From assembly GCF_030159095.1 (NCBI RefSeq), contig NZ_BRXS01000003.1, positions 496,001-560,000 of the forward strand: DNA of 64,000 bases. The letters are read 5' to 3'. Numbering within the stretch: position 1 is the stretch's first letter; every line of letters starts with the position of its first letter. The notes below the pieces were generated by a model. That model was not told the origin of the DNA. It searched no databases and saw nothing but the letters and a program-made list of their open reading frames with translations. Below, piece by piece: positions 57,811 through 64,000 of the stretch. This stretch comes from Roseisolibacter agri. GTDB lineage: Bacteria > Gemmatimonadota > Gemmatimonadetes > Gemmatimonadales > Gemmatimonadaceae. A program made the translations under genes and the position numbers.

Positions 57811-58193
57811 GCGTGCGTGGGTACGGGGAAGCCTGCAACCTAAAACCCGAGGCTGCGTGCTGCGTGCTCCGTGCTGCGTGGCTGGCATCCTGGCGCCGGC
57901 CCTTCTTCCTTTGGTGAGGATACGGATGCTTCGGATGGAGCGGATCATTCGGATCGCTCCTCGGAGGGCGCGGAGCGTCGCCGCCACGGGAAGCGATCCG
58001 AAGCATCCGTTCGGATCCGGAGCATCCGCGTCCTCTCCAGGAGCACCACCGCCGCGGCGCGCCGAGGCGTCCCGAGGTCGTTCACGCAGCACGCCGCACG
58101 CCGCACGCCGCACGCAGCACGCAGCACGCAGCTGCCCTTTCGCACGCCTCTTGCCCCTCCCGTCCGCCACCCTTCACCAGACAGGACGGTGTG
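57811..58193. other. 383-bp divergent intergenic region holding a nested palindrome
   Basis: Besides the nested palindrome, the left 40 bp hold a T-rich patch (TTTTAGG on the minus strand) that may carry the uup promoter. The right 60 bp include a pyrimidine-rich stretch and CAGGACGGTG just before the transpeptidase start. No gene is visible. Confidence 0.5.
57851..58134. repeat. Nested palindrome: class D arms around class B copy B3
   Basis: Outer arm GCTGCGTGCTGCGTGCTCC at 57851-57884; its expanded complement with repeated CACGCCG/CACGCAG units at 58083-58134. Inside lies class B copy B3 at about 57917-58045 (GGATACGGATGCTTCGGATG and complementary GGATCCGGAGCATCCGCG). It fills most of the gap between the divergent uup and L,D-transpeptidase genes. 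Confidence 0.83.
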
Positions 58194-58928
58194 ATGCGCA
58201 CGACGTTCCCTGATTCCTGGCGCCGGCTGCTGGCCGCGGGCGCGCTCCTGCTCGCGGCGTGCACGGTGAGCGACCGCAGCGACACGGCCGACTCGGCGGC
58301 GCTGGCCGCGAAGGCCGCCGTCGCGCCGGCGCCCGACACGACGGCGGCGAACGCGGCGGCCACGCCCCCTGCCCCGACCGCGGCGCCCACCACCGCGGCC
58401 GAGTCGGCGGCGATGGCGCTGACCGCGGGCGCCGCGACGGCGGTGGCGCTCTCCGACATGCGCCTCGAGGTGGATCTCGCGGCGCGCAAGCTGTACGTCA
58501 TCAAGGGCGACCGCCGCCTCGCGACGCATCCCGTGTCGGTCGGCTCGCCCGAGTGGCCCACGAAGACCGGCGAGTGGAACGTCACGCAGGTCGTCTTCAA
58601 CCCCGAGTGGATCCCGCCCGACGAGTCGTGGGCCGAGCAGCGCGAGCGCCGCGCGCCGGGCGATCCGAAGAACCCGCTCGGCGCCGCGCAGCTCGTGTAC
58701 GATCCGCCGCGCAGCATCCACGGCACCAACGAGCCCGCGTCCATCGGCAAGGCCGTGTCGCACGGCTCCATCCGCCTGAGCAACGCGGTCATCCTGCAGC
58801 TCGCGCGGCAGGCGCTCGAGGAGGGCGGCGTGCCGAAGGACGACGCGTGGTTCCAGCGCGTGCAGGCGAACCGCACGCAGAAGGAGGTCGTGGATCTCGC
58901 GCGGCAGATCCCGATCCGCGTGTACTGA
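58194..58928 (+). CDS. L,D-transpeptidase (YkuD) lipoprotein with Ser in place of catalytic Cys
   Basis: A 244-residue lipoprotein: signal GALLLAAC with lipidated Cys23, then a Ser/Ala/Thr/Pro linker to about residue 85, then the YkuD domain (MRLEVDLAARKLYVIKGD..., TKTGEWNVTQVVFNPEW). The active-site block keeps His176 (IHGTNEP) and Ser189-His190-Gly191, but residue 192 is Ser (codon TCC at 58767-58769) where YkuD enzymes have the nucleophilic Cys (SHGC-[IV]-R). Arg194 is kept. The enzyme would normally make 3-3 cross-links or attach proteins to peptidoglycan; with Ser it may be inactive, altered or a binder. One base change would restore Cys. Confidence 0.9.
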   Translation: MRTTFPDSWRRLLAAGALLLAACTVSDRSDTADSAALAAKAAVAPAPDTTAANAAATPPAPTAAPTTAAESAAMALTAGAATAVALSDMRLEVDLAARKLYVIKGDRRLATHPVSVGSPEWPTKTGEWNVTQVVFNPEWIPPDESWAEQRERRAPGDPKNPLGAAQLVYDPPRSIHGTNEPASIGKAVSHGSIRLSNAVILQLARQALEEGGVPKDDAWFQRVQANRTQKEVVDLARQIPIRVY

Positions 58929-58939
58929 CGCACGCCTCG

Positions 58940-58975
58940 ACGCGTGCACCGACGCGTGCACCGACGCGTGAACTG
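58940..58975. repeat. Tandem 12-bp repeat after the L,D-transpeptidase gene
   Basis: Three units of ACGCGTGCACCG, the last one changed to ACGCGTGAACTG, starting 12 bp after the stop codon at 58928. Confidence 0.85.
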
Positions 58976-59040
58976 ACGGGGCTTCTTGACAGGGCCGGCG
59001 GCGGGGGCAACGTGGACGCACCCTCGCCGCCGGAGTGCCC

Positions 59041-60954
59041 ATGCGCGCCACGCTCGTCGCCGGACTCGCCCTGCTCGCCGTGGCCGCTCCGCTGCCTCCT
59101 CCGGCCGCGCCGGCGCGCGCCCGCCCGAACGACAACCGCGCGCCCTCGGGCGCCCTGCGCCGCGACACGCTGACGCTGCGCCTCGAGGCGCGGCTCGCGA
59201 CCTGGCATCCCGACGGCGACGGCGCGCCTGGCGCGGTGGTCGCCGCGTTCGCCGAGGTGGGGCGCGACGCGTCGATCCCGGGGCCGCTGGTGCGCGTGCG
59301 CGCCGGCACCACCGTCTCGGTCGTGCTGCGCAACGCGCTCGCCGACACGCTGCGCGTGCACGGGCTGCACGACCGCGCCGCGACGCCGGGCGCCGCGACG
59401 CCCGACGACGCGCCCACGCCGCTGGTGCTGGCGCCCGGCGCGTCGCGCGCGGTGGCGTTCCGGCTGGAGGCGCCGGGCACCTACTACTACTGGGGCACCT
59501 CCACCGGGCGACCGCTGGAGCTCCGCACGCGCGAGGACGCGCAGCTCACGGGCGCGATCGTCGTGGACCCGCCGGGCGGCTCGCCGCCCGACCGTGTGTT
59601 CGTGCTCGGCATGTGGGCCGACACGGTCGGCCGCGCGGCGGTGCGACGCCACCGCGTGCTGGCGGTGGTGAACGGGCGCGCCTGGCCCAACACGGAGCGC
59701 CTGGCGTATGCGGTGGGCGACTCGGTGCGCTGGCGCGTGATCAACGCGACCGCCGACCTGCACCCGATGCACCTGCACGGCTTCTACTTCCACGTCGAGA
59801 GCCGCGGCGACGGCACGGCCGACACGGTGTACCGCGACGGCGTGCCGCGCCTGGCCGTGACGGAGGCGATGTCGATTGGCCACGTGATCGCGCTGCGCTG
59901 GGTGCCCGAGCGGCCGGGGAACTGGCTCTTCCACTGCCACATCCCCGAGCACTTCGCGCCGCGCGCCGCGCTCGGCCTCCCGCTGGCCACGGGCGCGTCG
60001 TCCTCGCACGCCGCGCACACGGAGCGCCCCGAGCACGCGATGGGCGGCCTGGTGCTCGGCATCGCGGTGCGCGACACCACGACCGGGCGCGCGGTCGCGG
60101 TCGCGCGCGCCGCCGCGCCCACGCGCGAGCTGCGGCTGCTGGTTCGCGAGAACGTCGGCAGCACGCGCGACGTGCCGCTGTACGGCTTCGCCGCGCACGC
60201 GCGCGGCAGCGCCGAGCCGCCGCCCGACAGCGGACGGCGCGTCGGGGCGCCGCTCGAGCTGACGCGCGGGGAGCCGGTGCGCATCACGATCGTCAACCGG
60301 CTCGCGGAGCCGACGGCGGTGCACTGGCACGGCATCGAGCTGGAGAGCTGGTACGACGGCGTGCCGGGCGTCAGCGGCGCGGGGCGCCGCATCGCGCCGA
60401 TGATCGCACCGCGCGACTCGTTCGAGGTGCGCTTCACGCCACCGCGCGCGGGGACGTTCATCTACCACACGCACGTCGACGAGGAGCGGCAGCAGGACGC
60501 GGGGCTCGCGGGCCCGCTGCTGGTGCTGGAGCCGGGAGAGCGGCGCGACCCCGCGGTCGACCTCCCGGTGCTCGTGTCGTCGCCCGGCGGCTTCGACGCC
60601 GAGGTGCACCAGCTGCTGCTGAACGGGATGACGGCGCCGCCGCCGCTGACGCTGCGCGCGGGCCAGCGCTACCGGCTGCGCTTCATCAACATGAGCGTGC
60701 GGCGCTCGGGCGTGATCCTGATGGTGACGCGGGCCGGCGCGCCGGCGACGTGGCGGCCGCTGGCGAAGGACGGCGCGGACCTTCCGCCCGCGCTGCGCGC
60801 GCCGGAGCCGTCGCGGCGCGTGGTGAGCATCGGCGAGACGCTCGACGTCGAGATCGTCCCGGAAGCACCGGGCGACTCACTGGCGATCGAGGTGCGGGCG
60901 CCGCCGCGCGCCGGCGGGCGACGCTTCGCGCGCTGGCCGATCATCGTCCGGTGA
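59041..60954 (+). CDS. Multicopper oxidase with permuted order of copper motifs
   Basis: A 637-residue exported protein with four cupredoxin-like segments. Signal peptide about 1-21. Segment 1 (about 35-190) keeps the fold but lacks ligands. Segment 2 has HPMHLHG (His241, His244, His246) and HCHIPEH (His298, Cys299, His300, His304), the type 1 / trinuclear motifs normally at the C-terminus. Segment 3 has VHWHG (His428, His430) and YHTH (His476, His478), motifs normally at the N-terminus. Segment 4 lacks ligands. All ten copper-ligand positions of the blue-copper oxidase consensus are represented, but the two halves are swapped. Probably periplasmic oxidation of metal or phenolics. Confidence 0.9.
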   Translation: MRATLVAGLALLAVAAPLPPPAAPARARPNDNRAPSGALRRDTLTLRLEARLATWHPDGDGAPGAVVAAFAEVGRDASIPGPLVRVRAGTTVSVVLRNALADTLRVHGLHDRAATPGAATPDDAPTPLVLAPGASRAVAFRLEAPGTYYYWGTSTGRPLELRTREDAQLTGAIVVDPPGGSPPDRVFVLGMWADTVGRAAVRRHRVLAVVNGRAWPNTERLAYAVGDSVRWRVINATADLHPMHLHGFYFHVESRGDGTADTVYRDGVPRLAVTEAMSIGHVIALRWVPERPGNWLFHCHIPEHFAPRAALGLPLATGASSSHAAHTERPEHAMGGLVLGIAVRDTTTGRAVAVARAAAPTRELRLLVRENVGSTRDVPLYGFAAHARGSAEPPPDSGRRVGAPLELTRGEPVRITIVNRLAEPTAVHWHGIELESWYDGVPGVSGAGRRIAPMIAPRDSFEVRFTPPRAGTFIYHTHVDEERQQDAGLAGPLLVLEPGERRDPAVDLPVLVSSPGGFDAEVHQLLLNGMTAPPPLTLRAGQRYRLRFINMSVRRSGVILMVTRAGAPATWRPLAKDGADLPPALRAPEPSRRVVSIGETLDVEIVPEAPGDSLAIEVRAPPRAGGRRFARWPIIVR

Positions 60955-61006
60955 GCGCCACGCAGTGAGCGTCGCGCAGTGAGCGTCGTGCAGTGAGCGC
61001 CGCGCA
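60951..61006. repeat. Tandem 14-bp repeat overlapping a stop codon
   Basis: Four units of GTGAGCGYCGCGCA plus a partial fifth. The first unit contains the TGA stop of the multicopper oxidase gene and every unit repeats an in-line TGA. Confidence 0.87.
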
Positions 61007-61156
61007 GTGAGCGCGTCGCGCGCACGCGATGGTGCGTGCGCGACGTCACACTTCCGCGAGACGCAGCACCGCGCGCGTGCATCGTCCAGCTTGACATGGC
61101 CGCGCGGCGAGGAGAGATAGCGACGTCCGCTCCGTCTCTCCCTGTCCGCAGCACCG

Positions 61157-61384
61157 GTGCGCGCCGTCGTCCCGCTTCTCACCCTGCTCGCCATCGTCGG
61201 CGTCGCGCTCATCGCGACGTCGCCCCAGTCGGGCCCGCAGACGTCGCGCGGGCCGGTGCGCATCCGCGCGACGAGCGCGGGCGCCGTCACCGCCGACGAC
61301 AGCGAACCGCGCGACACGCTGGACATGCGCGCGGACAGCGCGGTCCGACGGCGCCGCGGTCCCACCACGCGACACCAGCGCTGA
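61157..61384 (+). CDS. Small protein with N-terminal hydrophobic helix, hypothetical
   Basis: A 75-residue reading from GTG 61157. One N-terminal helix (VVPLLTLLAIVGVALIA) is a signal or anchor, and the rest is polar, Asp/Arg-rich and probably disordered. It ends 6 bp before the stop of the facing cupin gene. No homologue recognised; may be a false call. Confidence 0.4.
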   Translation: MRAVVPLLTLLAIVGVALIATSPQSGPQTSRGPVRIRATSAGAVTADDSEPRDTLDMRADSAVRRRRGPTTRHQR

Positions 61385-61390
61385 GCGACG

Positions 61391-62092
61391 TCAGCCCGGC
61401 GGCGGCGCGTCGCAGGCGCCCTTCGGCTTCCAGCGCGACGGCGTGGCGCGCGGCCGGGCGTCGTCGCGGATCAGCACCGACAGCGCGCGCAGCGTGCCCG
61501 TGCCGCTGTTGACGACCTGCATCGGCACGCCGGCGGGCGGCGACACCACGCCCTCGCCCGCCGCGCCGCGCACGACGCCCTTCGACGTCTCGACGCACTG
61601 CTCCCCTTCGAGCAGGTACCACGCTTCGGGGCCCGGATGCGCGTGCACGGCCGTCCGCGCGCCCGCGGGCATCACGACGTGGAAGACGTCGATGCGGAAC
61701 TGCGAGCCGCGCGGTAGCGGCAGCGGCCCCACGAGCGTCGTCTGCGCGCCGCCGCGCGGCACGTCGCTCTCCGCGCCGAAGCGGTGCAGCCACGTCTCCG
61801 CGCCGTCGTCGGTCGTGATCTCGGTGAGGATGTCGGTGAAGCGCCCCGCCGCCTGCGCCGCCTCGCGCGACGGGTAGCGCGCGAGGTGCCAGAACACGGC
61901 GCCCGCGGGCAGGCGCATGCCGCTGGGCCGCGCGAGCAGCTGACAGCCGAACGGCGCGCCGTCGCGCAGCCCCTGCTCCTCGCACGCGAACGGCACGTGT
62001 GCGGTGTCGGCGGCCGCGCGCGCGCCGTCCTGCGCGGGCAGCGCGGCGGGCAGCAGCGACAGCGTCAGTGGCAGGACGAGGAGCGTCTTCAC
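61391..62092 (-). CDS. Exported cupin-domain protein
   Basis: A 233-residue secreted protein. Signal peptide about 1-21 (LPAQ). It has a beta-rich N-terminal region with two Cys (FACEEQGLRDGAPFGCQ) and a C-terminal cupin with metal motif 1 AVHAHPGPEAWYLLEGEQ (His, His, Glu) and motif 2 SPPAGVPMQVVNSGT, in which the usual His is replaced by Met or Gln, so the metal site may be altered. GTG 62092 overlaps the PLP decarboxylase stop by 4 bp. Substrate unknown. Confidence 0.85.
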   Translation of the reverse strand: MKTLLVLPLTLSLLPAALPAQDGARAAADTAHVPFACEEQGLRDGAPFGCQLLARPSGMRLPAGAVFWHLARYPSREAAQAAGRFTDILTEITTDDGAETWLHRFGAESDVPRGGAQTTLVGPLPLPRGSQFRIDVFHVVMPAGARTAVHAHPGPEAWYLLEGEQCVETSKGVVRGAAGEGVVSPPAGVPMQVVNSGTGTLRALSVLIRDDARPRATPSRWKPKGACDAPPPG

Positions 62093-63609
62093 GGGATCGC
62101 CTCCACCGCCGACGGCCGCGCCAGCTCGGCGCCGATCAGGAGCACCGCGTCCACCAGCGCGTCCAGGTCCGCGCGGCGCGTGCGGTGGTTCACGTTGGCC
62201 ACGCGCAGCGCGAAGCGGCCGTGCAGCACGGTGCTCGACGGCACCGCGATGCCGCGCTCCTGCAGCCGCAGCAGCAGCTCCTCGTTCAGCGCGTCGCGCT
62301 CGGGCTCGGACATGCCGTCGGGCACGTAGCGGAAGCAGGCGATGTTGAGCGGCGCCGGCGCCAGCAGCTCCAGCTCCGGATGTGCCGCGATGCGCGCCAC
62401 CAGGTGCCGCGTCTGCGCGACGTTCTGCTCGATCAGGCGCGCGAGCTTGTCCACGCCGTCGGCGCGCAGCGACATCCACGCCTTCAGCGCCTTGAAGCCG
62501 CGCGTCAGGTCGAGGCCGCGGTCCGCGAACGGGAGCCCGCCGACCGCGAGGCCGCGCGTCATGCTCGCGAGGTAGCTCGCCGGCGCCGCGAACGCCGCGT
62601 GGTGCAGCGCCGGATCGCGCACCAGCACGCACGCGCACTCGATGGGGAGCGATCCCCACTTGTGCAGGTCGAAGCCGAGCGAGTCCGCGCGCTCCATCCC
62701 CGCGACGATCGGCCGCAGCGTCTCGGAGAGGTGGACGAGCGCGCCGAACGCGCCGTCGACGTGGAACCAGAGCCCCTCGTCGCGGCAGACGTCGGCCACC
62801 GCGGTGAGATCGTCGGTGGCGCCGGTGTTCACCGTGCCCGCGGTGCCGACGACGCAGAAGGGCGCGAGCCCCGCGGCGCGATCCTCCGCGATCATCGCGC
62901 GCAGCGCCCGCACGTCGATGCGGTACTCGGCGTCCACGGGCACGCGGCGGAACGCGCGGTCGCCGAGCCCCATGAGCTCCGCCGCCTTGCGCGCCCAGCC
63001 GTGCGTCTCGCTGGAGCCGTAGAAGACCATCGGCGCCGGCGCGGCGGCGTCGGGCCACGCCTGCATGCCGAGCGCGCGCGTGTCGCGTCCCAGCTCGCGC
63101 GCCTTCGCGTGGCGCGCCACCGCGAGGCCGATCGTGCTCGCCATCGTGCCGCCGGGGAGCAGCACGCCGCTCGCGCCGGGCATCCCCAGCAGCTCGCCCA
63201 TCCAGGCGACCACCTGGTGCTCCACCAGCGCGGGCGCGTGGTCGAAGCCCGCGAGGTGCGGGTTGAGCCCCGCGGCCAGCATGTCCGCCATCATGCCGAG
63301 CGGCGTGCCGGTGCCCTCGACCCAGCCCCAGAAGCGCGGATGGAGGTTGCCGTTGGGGTACGGCATCACCTGCGCGACGAAGTCCGCGTACGCCGCCTCC
63401 GCGCCGATGCCGGCGCGCGGCACCGGCTGGCCGGCGAGCGCGGCGCGCACGGCGTCGGGCATCGGCCGCCAGGTCGGCTGCGCGGGCAGGTCGGCGAGGT
63501 GCGTGAGCATGTCGTCCACCATCCGCACGGCGAGCGTGCGGAACGCCGCCCACTCCTCGGGCGTGCGCGGGTCGAACGTCTCCTCGTGCGGGGCGCGGGG
63601 CGTGGTCAC
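62089..63609 (-). CDS. Group II pyridoxal-dependent amino acid decarboxylase
   Basis: A 506-residue PLP decarboxylase of the aromatic-amino-acid / glutamate type. PLP-binding features are GFDLHKWGSLP with Lys317, FHVDGAFGAL with Asp285 and His203 (YGSSETHGWARKAA), which stacks on the ring. Also LHPRFWGWVEGTGTPLGM near the start, typical for the family. Cytoplasmic. GTG start 63609. It overlaps the exported cupin gene's start, so both are coexpressed; a tryptophan, tyrosine or phenylalanine decarboxylase is plausible but the substrate is not settled. Confidence 0.93.
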   Translation of the reverse strand: MTTPRAPHEETFDPRTPEEWAAFRTLAVRMVDDMLTHLADLPAQPTWRPMPDAVRAALAGQPVPRAGIGAEAAYADFVAQVMPYPNGNLHPRFWGWVEGTGTPLGMMADMLAAGLNPHLAGFDHAPALVEHQVVAWMGELLGMPGASGVLLPGGTMASTIGLAVARHAKARELGRDTRALGMQAWPDAAAPAPMVFYGSSETHGWARKAAELMGLGDRAFRRVPVDAEYRIDVRALRAMIAEDRAAGLAPFCVVGTAGTVNTGATDDLTAVADVCRDEGLWFHVDGAFGALVHLSETLRPIVAGMERADSLGFDLHKWGSLPIECACVLVRDPALHHAAFAAPASYLASMTRGLAVGGLPFADRGLDLTRGFKALKAWMSLRADGVDKLARLIEQNVAQTRHLVARIAAHPELELLAPAPLNIACFRYVPDGMSEPERDALNEELLLRLQERGIAVPSSTVLHGRFALRVANVNHRTRRADLDALVDAVLLIGAELARPSAVEAIP

Positions 63610-63618
63610 CCCGGGATG

Positions 63619-63891
63619 CTAACGCTCCTGGCGCGCCGCGGCGATGGCGGCCAGCAGCCGCTCGTCGGGGAGCGAGGCCCAGTCGGGCGGGAGCTCGACG
63701 CGCACGGACTGCGCGCCGCCGCGCGGCGTGCACACGACGGCGAGCTTCCCGTCCCCCTCCGCGGCCCGCTCGGCCGCCTCGCGCGCGGCGTCGTCGTCAC
63801 TGAGCCCGGCGAACGCCTGCACGCAGCTCCAGGTCGTGCCCTCGTCGTCGGTCACCTCGCGCGGCGTGGACGTGCTCTCGGGCGTCGTCAT
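63619..63891 (-). CDS. Small acidic protein, hypothetical
   Basis: A 90-residue soluble protein (MTTPESTSTPREVTDDEGTT..., then TWSCVQAFAGLSDDDAAREAA, DGKLAVVCTPRGGAQSVRVEL and DERLLAAIAAARQER). Two Cys. It begins at ATG 63891 and ends 9 bp before the decarboxylase start, so it is likely in the same operon. Family not recognised. Confidence 0.65.
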   Translation of the reverse strand: MTTPESTSTPREVTDDEGTTWSCVQAFAGLSDDDAAREAAERAAEGDGKLAVVCTPRGGAQSVRVELPPDWASLPDERLLAAIAAARQER

Positions 63892-63917
63892 CTCGGTCGG
63901 ATCGGATGGGGATGGGC

Positions 63918-64000
63918 TCAGCGCGCGGGCCGCCGGATCACGAGGCTCAGGTTGAGCAGCCGGTCCCACAGCGCGCGCTCGATGGGGTCGTCGCTCCTTC
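63918..64000 (-). CDS. C-terminal end of a gene cut by the window edge
   Basis: One minus-strand frame ends at TGA 63918-63920 with ...DDPIERALWDRLLNLSLVIRRPAR, about 27 residues with natural codon and residue composition. It lies 26 bp upstream of the small acidic protein start. The family cannot be told from so little. Confidence 0.55.
   Translation of the reverse strand, partial: RSDDPIERALWDRLLNLSLVIRRPAR

Noticed and set aside
58083-58134. CRISPR-like or VNTR reading of the repeated CACGCCG/CACGCAG units
   Set aside because: Units are contiguous without spacers and pair with the left arm at 57851, so they are one arm of a palindrome.
58986-59014. TTGACA at 58986-58991 as -35 of the multicopper oxidase promoter
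   Set aside because: The -10 position at 17 bp spacing reads AACGTG, too far from consensus.
60951-61156. Small gene in the region after the multicopper oxidase
   Set aside because: It consists of 14-bp tandem units and then non-coding sequence up to the start at 61157.

Overview
The window is very G+C-rich chromosomal DNA that reads like a free-living Gemmatimonadota bacterium, probably close to Gemmatirosa or Gemmatimonas. This is inferred from gene content: a PEP-CTERM protein, a PadR-controlled ADOP-type ABC permease, a huge TonB-dependent receptor, several small secreted proteins and lipoproteins, an ECF42/DGPF sigma cassette, and families of large intergenic palindromes. No rRNA, tRNA, CRISPR array, transposase, integrase or phage structural gene was seen. 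Sixty coding regions are called, two of them cut by the window edges.

Layout. 1-6.4 kb: edge of a secreted protein gene, a secreted prolyl oligopeptidase, three small exported proteins and a LuxR-type regulator. 6.4-17 kb: a permease pair without an ATPase, an M20 peptidase, a TetR regulator divergent from an alpha/beta hydrolase with two near-identical operators, a Rieske/FAD reductase, a phosphoribosyltransferase, an N-acyl-D-amino-acid deacylase lipoprotein and a PEP-CTERM protein. 18-25 kb: an exported HExxH protein, a DUF481-like barrel, an ATP/ADP-translocase-like carrier coupled to a Tat-exported epimerase-like protein, and a D-amino-acid transaminase. 25-36 kb: PadR/ADOP permease, DinB proteins, an Ig-like lipoprotein, a tandem zinc-ribbon protein ending in an SSB-like tail, a DUF2235 hydrolase, and a cupin/Mut7-C/FabZ-like operon. 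36-42.5 kb: a six-bladed-type secreted protein and a TonB receptor, both carrying LTxxQ motifs, then an MBL hydrolase. 42.7-51 kb: a DGPF/ECF42/YaiI operon, small lipoproteins, a VOC protein, a zinc alcohol dehydrogenase and an M55 D-aminopeptidase. 51-56 kb: a two-gene module of a membrane protein and a 1276-residue P-loop NTPase with membrane helices between Walker A and B. 56-64 kb: Uup ABC-F ATPase, an L,D-transpeptidase with Ser in place of the catalytic Cys, a multicopper oxidase with copper motifs in permuted order, a cupin, and a PLP decarboxylase.

Several products act on D-amino acids or peptidoglycan (D-aminoacylase, D-amino-acid transaminase, M55 D-aminopeptidase, L,D-transpeptidase) and on secreted peptides (S9, M20), which fits peptide and wall recycling. 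They are scattered and not one operon.

The most unusual DNA is a set of at least thirteen long palindromes (classes A to E here). Twelve of them sit within about 90 bp of a stop codon, several overlapping it. Some are nested inside other palindromes and some show compensatory changes in the tip hairpin. The best candidates for undescribed protein systems are the 51.2-55.9 kb membrane/NTPase pair and the zinc-ribbon protein with an SSB-like C-terminus.
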